The notes under the pieces: generated by a model
Seen by the model: the letters and a program-made list of their open reading frames with translations, nothing else
Told to the model about the DNA's origin: nothing
The model's database searches: none
NCBI GenBank assembly: GCA_020029455.1
Contig: JAIBJH010000128.1
Coordinates: 1 to 7,463, forward strand
Length of the DNA: 7,463 nt
Direction: 5' to 3'
From: Hyphomicrobiales bacterium
Lineage (GTDB): Bacteria; Pseudomonadota; Alphaproteobacteria; Rhizobiales; Aestuariivirgaceae
Made by a program: the position numbers and the translations under genes
Shown: positions 1-6,072 of the stretch, one piece after another
Numbering within the stretch: the first letter of the stretch is position 1
Layout of the letters: each line of letters begins with the position of its first letter

Positions 1-693
1 GATGCCAATGCTTTCGTGGCCTTCATCTGGCTGGGCGTTGCATTGTTCGTTGATGGCATTGACGGTACGCTCGCCCGCCGGGCGCGGGTCAAGGAATACA
101 CGCCGAACTTCGACGGCACGACGCTGGACAATGTCATCGACTTCTTCACCTATGTCGCCGTGCCGGCCCTGATGATCTACTGGTTCAACATGGTGCAGCT
201 GGACTGGATATTCCCGGTTGGCAGCAGCACATGGAGTCTCATTTGTGCCGCCACCATCATGGCGGTCTCCTGCTACACCTTCGCCAATCTTGGGATGAAA
301 TCCTTTGACTACTACTTTGTGGGCTTCCCAGCACTGTGGAACATTGTTGTTCTATATTTCTACGTGCTCGAGACAGGCCCGCTTACGAACTTCATCACCA
401 TCGCCGCGCTGTCGGTGCTTACCTTTATCCCGGTGAAATTCGTGCATCCCTTTCGGGTGACGCATTGGCGCTCGATCACCGTTCCCATTACTGTGTTGTG
501 GGCGGCAATGGCTTTCAGCCTGATCCTTGCCAAGCGTTTTCCGGAAAACTTTGGCGTCATCGAAACGCTGGAGCAGTGGCTGTTCGGGTTGGCCTCAGCC
601 TATTTCGCCTGGATTTCCCTGTGGCGGACCTTCATCCTGGGAGACCGGGGCGAAGAGGAAGATGCGCCCGCCGCGGACGGGCAGAAAACTTGA
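1..693 (+). CDS. pcs: Phosphatidylcholine synthase, 5'-truncated by window edge
   Basis: This integral inner-membrane enzyme condenses CDP-diacylglycerol with choline to give phosphatidylcholine and CMP. The reading frame is open from base 1 (D-A-N-A-F-V...), so the true start lies outside; 230 residues are present and roughly 40-50 N-terminal residues are missing compared with rhizobial Pcs proteins of about 240 or more. The CDP-alcohol phosphotransferase signature is complete, counted from the first codon: D18-x2-D21-G22-x2-A25-R26, then 12 residues, G39-x3-D43-x3-D47. The aspartates bind the metal and CDP. The 12-residue gap and the following TLDNVIDFFTYV stretch resemble Pcs rather than phosphatidylglycerophosphate or phosphatidylserine synthases. 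Several hydrophobic helices follow (about 54-64, 77-90, 110-122, 131-146 and 160-175), as expected for a polytopic protein. The C-terminal tail is acidic and looks cytosolic. A GTG at base 16 is an internal codon, not the start. Identification rests on motif and overall similarity; I am confident of the family and fairly confident of Pcs. Confidence 0.9.
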   Translation, partial: DANAFVAFIWLGVALFVDGIDGTLARRARVKEYTPNFDGTTLDNVIDFFTYVAVPALMIYWFNMVQLDWIFPVGSSTWSLICAATIMAVSCYTFANLGMKSFDYYFVGFPALWNIVVLYFYVLETGPLTNFITIAALSVLTFIPVKFVHPFRVTHWRSITVPITVLWAAMAFSLILAKRFPENFGVIETLEQWLFGLASAYFAWISLWRTFILGDRGEEEDAPAADGQKT

Positions 694-709
694 CAGGTGG
701 AAACTTGAC
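686..709 (+). repeat. 9-bp direct repeat AAACTTGAC overlapping the pcs stop
   Basis: AAACTTGAC occurs at 686-694 and again at 701-709, with starts exactly 15 bp apart. The first copy covers the pcs TGA stop (691-693) and contains a perfect TTGACA at 690-695. The second copy supplies the TTGACG that I assign as the -35 element of the tRNA promoter. It may be a small local duplication or coincidence; no function is shown. Confidence 0.45.
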
Positions 710-733
710 GTACTGGGCCCCATTGCCTATAGC
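705..733 (+). promoter_or_regulatory. Putative sigma70-type promoter for the tRNA-Met gene
   Basis: TTGACG at 705-710 matches the -35 consensus in 5 of 6 positions. TATAGC at 728-733 begins with TATA and is separated from it by the optimal 17 bp. Transcription would begin near 740, giving a tRNA 5' leader of about 10 nt before 751. The upstream perfect TTGACA at 690-695 has no matching -10 at 16-18 bp. The assignment is by consensus only; no start site is demonstrated. Confidence 0.6.
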
Positions 734-743
734 CCGGCCACCT

Positions 744-833
744 TTCGATTGGCGGGGTAGCTCAGTTGGTTAGAGCACGGGAATCATAATCCTGGGGTCG
801 GGGGTTCAACTCCCTCCCCCGCTACCAATCGAA
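744..833. repeat. 9-bp perfect inverted repeat bracketing the tRNA
   Basis: TTCGATTGG (744-752) is the exact reverse complement of CCAATCGAA (825-833). The left arm covers seven leader bases plus G1-G2 of the tRNA. The right arm covers the last three bases (CCA) plus six trailer bases. In the precursor RNA these arms could pair and extend the acceptor helix, with C822-U823-A824 bulged, in competition with the mature G1-U72 and G2-C71 pairs. This could affect RNase P or 3'-end processing, but that is inference. Confidence 0.6.
751..827 (+). tRNA. tRNA-Met (CAT), elongator type
   Basis: A complete cloverleaf can be folded by eye. The acceptor stem is GGCGGGG (751-757) with CCCCGCT (817-823), closed by a G1-U72 wobble. 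The D stem is GCTC/GAGC (760-763 and 773-776). The anticodon stem is CGGGA/TCCTG (778-782 and 790-794), and the loop ATCATAA carries anticodon CAT at 785-787. The variable loop has 5 nt. The T stem is GGGGG/CCCTC (800-804 and 812-816) with loop TTCAACT. The discriminator is A824 and the CCA end is encoded at 825-827. The anticodon stem lacks the three consecutive G-C pairs next to the loop that mark initiator tRNA, and base 1 is G rather than the unpaired C of initiators, so it is not tRNA-fMet. A CAT anticodon could also belong to lysidine-modified tRNA-Ile2; the body resembles alphaproteobacterial elongator tRNA-Met, which I prefer. No terminator follows, and the next gene starts 37 nt downstream. 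Confidence 0.93.
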
Positions 834-864
834 CCTCATCCGCCGCAACATTCGGGAACTTCTC

Positions 865-1947
865 TTGACCCAGAAGCATGTGATTGTTGTTGGCGGCGGT
901 ATTATCGGCGCAAGCTTTGCCTATCACCTTGTGAAATCAGGCGTGCGGGTGACCCTGCTTGATGAAGCAAAGGAACGGGGCGGCGTCGCAACACCCAAGT
1001 CCTGGGCCTGGATCAACGCCAGCTGGGGCAATGCCGAACCCTATTTCCGTTTGCGTCAGTATGCGATGAAACTATGGCAGGGCCTCGACAAGGTTGTGCC
1101 GGGACTTCAGGTGAACTGGTGCGGCGGGCTGCTCTGGGACCTGCCGGAGGATGAACTCAAGGCTTATGTAAAGCAGCAATCGTCCTGGGGCTATGACATC
1201 AAGCTGGTCGGTGGCCAGAAGGCGCGCAGGATCGAGCCCAATCTCACAGAGCCGCCGGAGATTGCGGCACATGCGCCGGAAGAGGGCGTGGTAGAACCCG
1301 AGCATGCGGTCACGTGCTTGCTCGCTGCGGCGGAACAGAAGGGGGCGCAGGTTCTTTCCGGAGTGCGGGCCATCAGGCTTGCCGAAGACGGCGAGGGCAT
1401 CAAGGGCGTGATGACCGATGACGGTGTGCTGGAAGCCGACGATGTCATTGTTGCTGCGGGCGCGGCATCGCCACAGATTCTCAAAACTGTTGGTGTCGCA
1501 CTGCCGCTCGATGCGCCACCGGGGTTGCTGGTGACTTCCGAGCCTGCGCCGGAATTGCTTCAAGGCTTGGTGATGGCGCCGGAACTTCATGTGCGGCAGC
1601 GGCCTGATGGGTCGCTGATCGCGGGCAGCGATTTTGGCGGTACGGAACCGGGTAGTGATCCCGAGGCGACTGCCGAGCAGCTTTTCACAAAGGTGAAGGC
1701 GATGATCCGCGGAGCGGAGAACTTGAAGATGGCGGGTTTCGCCATCGGCCACCGCCCAACGCCGCCGGATGGCGTTTCTGTGGTGGGAAGAATTATGGGC
1801 AAGACAGGACTCTATGTCTGCGTCACCCATTCGGGGATCACGCTTGCACCGGCTCTCGGAGAACTGGGTGCGCTTGAAATTCTTGAGGATGAGCGCGATC
1901 CGCTGCTGAAGCCTTTCGGCCCCGATAGACTATTGGCCAGAAAGTGA
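865..1947 (+). CDS. FAD-dependent oxidoreductase, DAO/DadA-like
   Basis: A predicted cytosolic flavoprotein of 360 residues, related to glycine/D-amino-acid/sarcosine oxidases, which oxidise C-N bonds of amino acids or amines using FAD. A Rossmann dinucleotide-binding motif opens the protein (VVGGGIIG, G10-x-G12-x2-G15), with an acidic end of the second strand (D33-E34) for the adenosine ribose. A second FAD-contacting segment, DDVIVAAGAASP, lies near residue 192. The C-terminal HSGITLAPALGE segment is typical of the FAD-binding C-terminus of this family. It is shorter than classical DadA (about 430), and the substrate cannot be read from the sequence. No signal peptide is visible. The start is TTG at 865: it sits just before the first beta strand, and GGGAA (854-858) lies 6 nt upstream. 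A GTG at 880 would cut into the Rossmann fold. Its TGA stop overlaps the start of the next gene, indicating co-translation. With no terminator after the tRNA, it may be transcribed from the tRNA promoter. Confidence 0.85.
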   Translation: MTQKHVIVVGGGIIGASFAYHLVKSGVRVTLLDEAKERGGVATPKSWAWINASWGNAEPYFRLRQYAMKLWQGLDKVVPGLQVNWCGGLLWDLPEDELKAYVKQQSSWGYDIKLVGGQKARRIEPNLTEPPEIAAHAPEEGVVEPEHAVTCLLAAAEQKGAQVLSGVRAIRLAEDGEGIKGVMTDDGVLEADDVIVAAGAASPQILKTVGVALPLDAPPGLLVTSEPAPELLQGLVMAPELHVRQRPDGSLIAGSDFGGTEPGSDPEATAEQLFTKVKAMIRGAENLKMAGFAIGHRPTPPDGVSVVGRIMGKTGLYVCVTHSGITLAPALGELGALEILEDERDPLLKPFGPDRLLARK

Positions 1948-2747
1948 TGCGGCCTCTTTCGGAAATGAAACCGGAGCAATTGCGTGGCATCCAGGCTGTG
2001 CTCACGGATATTGACGATACGATCACTACGAATGGCAAGCTGCCGGCGCTCGCCTATGTCGCGCTGGAAATGCTGCATGAGGCCGGCATTGTCGTTGTGC
2101 CGGTGACGGGAAGACCCGCCGGCTGGTGCGACATGATCGCAAGGTTCTGGCCTGTAGATGGTGTTGTCGGCGAGAACGGCGCATTTTCATTCCGTTATCT
2201 TGAGAAGGAAAAGCGCATGCTGCGCTTCTATGCGCAAGAGGAGGCAACGCGCACGGCCAACAAGGCAAAGCTGTGGGACATCGCGCGGCGCGTGCTGAAG
2301 GAGATTCCGGGAACCGCCATTGCCGCCGACCAGGCCTATCGGGAAATCGACGTTGCCATCGATTTTGCCGAAGACGTGAAGCCGCTGCCCCTGGATGTGG
2401 TGCAGAAAATCGTTGCGGCCTTCGAGAGGGAAGGTGCGACAGCCAAGATCAGCTCCATCCATGTGAACGCCTGGTTCGGCGCCCATGACAAGCTCAGCAT
2501 GGCTTTGCGGTTTCTGGAAGAAGCCTGCGGCATTCCCGGCGGCAAGGCGAAAGCACGCGTTGCCTATTGCGGCGACAGCCCCAATGATGCGCCGATGTTC
2601 GGATATTTTCCGCTGAGCATCGGCGTTGCCAATGTGAAGCGTTTTGTGGACCAGATGGATCACCTGCCGAGTTTCGTCACTGCGCTGGATGGCGGTGCCG
2701 GTTTTGCCAGCTTTGCGTCACGATTGATCGGGGCACGGCGCAAGTGA
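1947..2747 (+). CDS. HAD-IIB family phosphatase
   Basis: A Mg2+-dependent phosphohydrolase of the haloacid dehalogenase superfamily, 266 residues, cytosolic. All four HAD motifs are visible. Motif I is D21-I-D23-D-T25 (nucleophile D21, acid/base D23). Motif II is VTGRP at 53-57. The motif III lysine is probably K182 in DKLSMAL. Motif IV is GDSPND at 209-214 (D210, D214). The roughly 100-residue C2-type cap between motifs II and III and the GENGA segment (75-79) place it in subfamily IIB (Cof, sucrose-phosphatase and mannosyl-3-phosphoglycerate-phosphatase relatives). The SPND form of motif IV resembles the latter two. The physiological substrate is unknown, probably a sugar phosphate or similar small phosphoester. 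ATG at 1947 overlaps the preceding TGA by one base (TGATG); GTG at 1944 is an alternative adding one residue. The 3' end overlaps the next start in GTGA. It is probably co-expressed with the flavoprotein and the hydroxylase, but no shared pathway is evident. Confidence 0.85.
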   Translation: MRPLSEMKPEQLRGIQAVLTDIDDTITTNGKLPALAYVALEMLHEAGIVVVPVTGRPAGWCDMIARFWPVDGVVGENGAFSFRYLEKEKRMLRFYAQEEATRTANKAKLWDIARRVLKEIPGTAIAADQAYREIDVAIDFAEDVKPLPLDVVQKIVAAFEREGATAKISSIHVNAWFGAHDKLSMALRFLEEACGIPGGKAKARVAYCGDSPNDAPMFGYFPLSIGVANVKRFVDQMDHLPSFVTALDGGAGFASFASRLIGARRK

Positions 2748-3511
2748 TTGAGCAACTGCCAGCCGTGCTCACGGGCAAAGGCGGTATTGTGCTGGTGACG
2801 CTTCTTGCCTTTCTTGCTCTGGAGCGCTTGTTCCCGGTGGCGCAATGGGTGGGCGGCGTTGCCCGTGTGGCAAGGAACCTTGCCCTGGCGCTCTGCAATG
2901 TTGCCATCGGGCCGCTCATCGTCATTCCGGTGACGGTCTATGCGGCGGGACATGCGCCGCAGTGGCGGCCGGATTTCCTGGAGGGCTGGACCGGATTGGC
3001 CTTCGATCTCCTCGTCCTCGATTTCTGGATCTACTGGTGGCACCGGGCGAACCACAAGATTCCGTTCCTGTGGCGCTTCCATGCGGTGCACCACCTTGAT
3101 GAAACGCTGGATGCCACGACGGCATTGCGTTTTCACTTTGGCGAGGTGGCGCTCTCGGCGCTGGTGAGGGCCATGGTGATTTTCTTGCTGGCCGTTCCTC
3201 TGACGTCCGTTCTGGTGTTTGAAACGCTGATCGCGGTCATCACCATTTTTCATCACTCGAACCTCAAGCTTCCGCCAAAGCTCGAAAAGGCGCTGTCGTG
3301 GATCATCGTCACACCCTCGATCCACTGGATCCACCATCATGCGGAGCGTGCCGACACGGACTCTTCCTATGCCACCATTGTTTCCCTGTGGGACAGGCTG
3401 TTTGGCAGCAGAAGCCGGACGGTGCGCAGGGCGGATTTGCCCATCGGCGTTGAGGGCATGCGGGACCTGCCGGTGGTGAGATTGTTGCTCCGGCCATTTT
3501 TGCACGGTTAA
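2744..3511 (+). CDS. Sterol desaturase / fatty acid hydroxylase family membrane protein
   Basis: A 255-residue integral membrane di-iron enzyme. The family includes sterol C5-desaturase, sphingoid-base C4-hydroxylase (SUR2), fatty acid 2-hydroxylase and alkylglycerol monooxygenase, which use O2 to hydroxylate or desaturate lipid chains. The eight-histidine pattern is visible: H100-x3-H104 in WWHRANH, H113-x2-H116-H117 in FHAVHH, H131, H170-H171 in FHHSN, and H194-x2-H197-H198 in HWIHHH. Membrane helices are likely at about 14-30, 46-68, 84-99 and a long hydrophobic hairpin at 137-168. The start is GTG at 2744 in a 4-base GTGA overlap with the HAD gene stop, so translation is probably coupled. 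The gene lies about 760 bp upstream of the sphingolipid operon, on the same strand. This suggests, without proving, a lipid such as a sphingoid base or ceramide as substrate. Other lipid substrates remain possible; the family assignment is firm. Confidence 0.88.
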   Translation: MIEQLPAVLTGKGGIVLVTLLAFLALERLFPVAQWVGGVARVARNLALALCNVAIGPLIVIPVTVYAAGHAPQWRPDFLEGWTGLAFDLLVLDFWIYWWHRANHKIPFLWRFHAVHHLDETLDATTALRFHFGEVALSALVRAMVIFLLAVPLTSVLVFETLIAVITIFHHSNLKLPPKLEKALSWIIVTPSIHWIHHHAERADTDSSYATIVSLWDRLFGSRSRTVRRADLPIGVEGMRDLPVVRLLLRPFLHG

Positions 3512-3598
3512 TGCGCCGCAATTTGGCCCGCGAAATGCACATCTTAGGCTGGACGGTTGCGATGAGGGGAACCTGTGCCGGATTGGTACAGTTGACGA

Positions 3599-3614
3599 TT
3601 GGCAGTGGTGCCAA
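3599..3614 (+). promoter_or_regulatory. Hairpin abutting the Shine-Dalgarno of the 174-aa gene
   Basis: TTGGCA (3599-3604) and TGCCAA (3609-3614) form a perfect 6-bp stem with a GTGG loop. The 3' arm ends in the AA of AAGGAG (3613-3618), the strong ribosome-binding site for GTG 3625. As RNA it could reduce access to that site; as DNA it could be a protein operator. There is no U-tract, so it is not an intrinsic terminator. Function is inferred only. Confidence 0.4.
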
Positions 3615-3624
3615 GGAGTAATTG

Positions 3625-4149
3625 GTGAAGCCAGCCCAGCCAGGATTTGAAGCAGCCCTACGGGAGGCGCGCCTAGCGGAGGCGGCCCATCTTGAGGCTG
3701 TAATCCGGGCGCAGGATGCGGGCGCTCTCCGGCTCGACCATTTGCGTGGCCGGCTTCTCGATTCATTGCCGGCTGACAGTACGCTCCGCCAGAGCATGGA
3801 CTTGCGGCTGCCGCCCGATTTTCCGCCGCGGCTCTTTCTTGATCTCTCGCGCTCGGTTGCAATGGCCACGGATGGCCGCAGCTTTGTGCTGGAAGAAGAC
3901 CACGAGGATCACCGCAGCGTGTTAGCTACCGAAGTAAGCGTGGAAGACATGGTGCGCGAAGTCCTGCGGCTGGAAGCGCACCGGACAATCCAGACTGCGC
4001 GCAAGCCGGAGCCGCGAAAAGCATGGCAGTGGGGCGCGCTTCATCCTCTGACTTGGGCACAATTGCTCTATGTTTGGCTGACCGGCTTCGCAGCCGGTGT
4101 AGCGCTTCTGGCGCTGGTTGCCATCCTCATGAAAAAGCTCGGTTTTTAG
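3625..4149 (+). CDS. Hypothetical protein with one C-terminal membrane helix
   Basis: I do not recognise a named family. The 174-residue protein has three visible parts. Residues 5-48 are charged and alanine/arginine-rich, likely helical, possibly coiled coil. A compact middle domain (about 55-122) contains PPDFPPRLFLDL, an aspartate/histidine-rich EEDHEDHRS stretch (90-98), and an amphipathic SVEDMVREVLRLEAHR helix. A basic linker (126-132) leads to a single hydrophobic helix at about 147-169, followed by only KKLGF. This layout suggests a soluble cytosolic domain anchored by its tail in the inner membrane. The start is GTG at 3625, because AGGAG (3614-3618) lies 6 nt upstream; TTG at 3622 would leave only 3 nt. 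Spacers of 113 and 124 nt separate it from its neighbours, so it may be its own unit. Position between a lipid hydroxylase and the sphingolipid operon hints at a membrane-lipid role, but that is inference. Confidence 0.7.
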   Translation: MKPAQPGFEAALREARLAEAAHLEAVIRAQDAGALRLDHLRGRLLDSLPADSTLRQSMDLRLPPDFPPRLFLDLSRSVAMATDGRSFVLEEDHEDHRSVLATEVSVEDMVREVLRLEAHRTIQTARKPEPRKAWQWGALHPLTWAQLLYVWLTGFAAGVALLALVAILMKKLGF

Positions 4150-4187
4150 CCAACCATCCGTTGTTACATTCTGAAACAGCAATTGAT

Positions 4188-4245
4188 TTCGGAAATGCCG
4201 AACGCCCTTTTACTTAAAGGTCAGGGAGCGGGGAATCGTAAGTAA
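4188..4245. promoter_or_regulatory. Dyads in the leader of the sphingolipid operon
   Basis: The 124-bp spacer 4150-4273 holds three small symmetric elements: TTCGG-AAATG-CCGAA at 4188-4202, CCTTT-TACTT-AAAGG at 4206-4220, and a wider pair TTACTTA (4210-4216) with TAAGTAA (4239-4245), a perfect 7-bp inverted repeat separated by 22 bp. They are AT-richer than the surroundings and lie directly before the operon's first gene. They could be operators or leader hairpins, or chance. TACTTA at 4211-4216 could serve as a -10, but no good -35 is present at 16-18 bp. Confidence 0.3.
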
Positions 4246-4273
4246 CCGAGTCGGGTTGGGAATTGAGGCAATA

Positions 4274-6049
4274 GTGACAGCTTATGCAAACAGCTTGGCG
4301 GCACAGGCGTTGGCGGCAACGCCGCGCCAGAATGACAGTCTGCCCCAGAGGCTAGGCGGCTTTTCCACTATCGCCGAAGCGCTGGACTATGCGGCGAAGG
4401 GCGAGACGGGCTTCAATTTCTATGGCGGGCGCGGCGCACTCTCCAGCACGCTGAGCTATGCAGCGCTTCGCCATCGGGCGCTCTCCACGGCGCGCAAGCT
4501 TCTGGCCGCTGGCCTCAAGCGTGGTGACCGTGTTGCAGTCGTGGCCGAAACGGGGGCTGATTTCATGGCGGTGTTCTTCGGCTGCCAATATGCCGGATTG
4601 GTTCCGGCGCCTGTTCCCTACAGCATGTATATCGGCGGCAAGGATGCCTATATCGCCAAGGTGGCGGGCATGTTCTCGGCTGCCGATGTGGCTGCTGTCA
4701 TCACCAGTGAAGATCTGAAGGAGCATATTGCGGCAGGCGCGGAGCTTGCCGGCCTCAAGCTTGTGCTCACCCATGCGGAACTCGGTGCGTTGCCTGAAAG
4801 CATCATGCGCCTCGAAGGATTTGGCGCAGGGGATGTGGCCTATGTGCAATATTCGTCGGGCTCGACCTCCGCACCCAAGGGTGTTCTCATCAAGCAGCGT
4901 GCCATCATGGCGAACACCGACGGCATGGTGCAGCATGGTTTCAAGGCGCGGCCCGATGACAGGGCCTTCTCCTGGCTTCCTCTCTATCATGATATGGGGC
5001 TTGTGGGCTTCTGCCTCGCACCGCTGGTCGCTCAGGTGACGGTGGATTTTCTGCCGACCACGGCCTTTGCGCGCCGTCCCACGCTTTGGCTGAAGCTGAT
5101 GAGCGAGAACGGCTGCACCGTCGCCTCATCACCTACTTTCGGCTACGAGCTAGCAACGAAGCGCATTGCTGGCGATGCCATCACGCTCGACCTGTCGCGC
5201 TGGCGGGCGGCGGGTATTGGTGGCGACATGGTGCGCGCCGATGTGCTGACGCGCTTTGCCGAAACCTTTGCGGTGGCGGGCTTCAATGCCAAGGCTTTCC
5301 TGCCGAGCTATGGCATGGCGGAATCGACGCTTGCCATTTCCATCAGCGATGTGGATGCGCCGATCAAGATCGACACGGTTGATCTTGCTGCCCTTAAGAA
5401 CAAGAAGCGCGCCGTGCCGGTGCGCAAGGGTGCTTCGGGTGTGCAGACGAGAAGCTTTGTTGTGTGCGGGGAACCGATTCCCGAACACAAGGTTGAAGTG
5501 CGCGACGAGCAGGGCAAGCCTCTCACCGAGCGCATGGTGGGCCGCATCTTCGTTACGGGTCCGAGCCTCATGGCCGGTTATTTCAACGCGCCGGAAGCAA
5601 CGCAGCAGACGATCGGCGCAGACGGTTATCTCGATACCGGCGACATGGGCTACCTCTTGGACGGCGCGGTTGTCATCACCGGCCGTGTGAAGGATTTGAT
5701 CCTGCATAATGGCCGCAATATCTGGCCACAGGACATTGAGTGGGCCGCAGAAGCCATCGAGCCGCTGAGGTCGGGCGAAGTAGCAGCCTTTGCCGTGGAA
5801 GGCAGCGACGGCGACGACGAAGTGGTGGTGCTTGTCGAGTGCAAGATCGTGGAGCCGAAAGCCCAGGAAGACCTGCGCCGCGCCGTCCACAATGCGGTGC
5901 ACCAGGTGGCGGGCGTTGATTGCTCCATCGTGCTGGTGGCACCGCGGAGCCTGCCGTTCACGTCTTCCGGCAAGCTGTCGCGGGCCGGAGCGCGCGAACG
6001 TTATCTTATGGGCGAAGTGGGCGAGATCGGCTCGCCGCAAATCAACTGA
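4274..6049 (+). CDS. Fatty acyl-AMP ligase / acyl-ACP synthetase for sphingolipid synthesis
   Basis: A 591-residue adenylate-forming enzyme. It should activate a fatty acid with ATP to acyl-AMP and pass it to the phosphopantetheine of the ACP encoded two genes downstream. Core motifs are all present: P-loop YSSGSTSAPKG (193-203), PLYHDMGLVG (236-245) typical of fatty acyl-AMP ligases, YGMAEST (346-352), YLDTGD (452-457), the hinge GRVKDLILHNGRNIWP (470-485) and the C-terminal catalytic lysine K567 in FTSSGKLSR. No signal peptide or membrane helix is seen. The equivalent Caulobacter gene has, as I recall, been called aasR. I chose GTG 4274 because GAGG (4265-4268) lies 5 nt upstream; an in-frame TTG at 4256 would add six residues and has a poorer ribosome site. 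It is first in the operon, 23 nt before cerR. A CoA-ligase activity cannot be excluded, but the ACP partner and the HDMG-type sequence favour acyl-ACP formation. Confidence 0.88.
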   Translation: MTAYANSLAAQALAATPRQNDSLPQRLGGFSTIAEALDYAAKGETGFNFYGGRGALSSTLSYAALRHRALSTARKLLAAGLKRGDRVAVVAETGADFMAVFFGCQYAGLVPAPVPYSMYIGGKDAYIAKVAGMFSAADVAAVITSEDLKEHIAAGAELAGLKLVLTHAELGALPESIMRLEGFGAGDVAYVQYSSGSTSAPKGVLIKQRAIMANTDGMVQHGFKARPDDRAFSWLPLYHDMGLVGFCLAPLVAQVTVDFLPTTAFARRPTLWLKLMSENGCTVASSPTFGYELATKRIAGDAITLDLSRWRAAGIGGDMVRADVLTRFAETFAVAGFNAKAFLPSYGMAESTLAISISDVDAPIKIDTVDLAALKNKKRAVPVRKGASGVQTRSFVVCGEPIPEHKVEVRDEQGKPLTERMVGRIFVTGPSLMAGYFNAPEATQQTIGADGYLDTGDMGYLLDGAVVITGRVKDLILHNGRNIWPQDIEWAAEAIEPLRSGEVAAFAVEGSDGDDEVVVLVECKIVEPKAQEDLRRAVHNAVHQVAGVDCSIVLVAPRSLPFTSSGKLSRAGARERYLMGEVGEIGSPQIN

Positions 6050-6072
6050 CACCTGAACAAGGCGTCCCATCC

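Noticed and set aside
751..827. Initiator tRNA-fMet or an integration (att) site
   Set aside because: It lacks the initiator marks (unpaired C1, three G-C pairs beside the anticodon loop). No integrase and no second copy of the tRNA 3' end is present in the window.
3599..3614. Intrinsic terminator after the hydroxylase gene
   Set aside because: Six-bp stem without a following U-tract, and it runs into a ribosome-binding site.
3592..3620. TTGACG at 3592-3597 as a -35 box for the 174-aa gene
   Set aside because: No -10-like hexamer at 16-18 bp; that place holds the Shine-Dalgarno sequence.
2660..3862. 400-codon open frame on the minus strand
   Set aside because: It lies opposite the well-supported hydroxylase and the 174-aa gene, spans the spacer between them, and is rich in R, P, H and Q with no domain. 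It is a shadow of GC-rich codon use.
5150..6070. 306-codon open frame on the minus strand
   Set aside because: Antisense to the acyl-AMP ligase, whose motifs are complete across this region; no recognisable fold in the minus frame.
5920..6072. Upstream extension of the CerR-like frame
   Set aside because: The frame is open, but it would overlap the last 130 bases of the ligase and add a non-homologous tail before the Rossmann strand; ATG 6073 fits the family.
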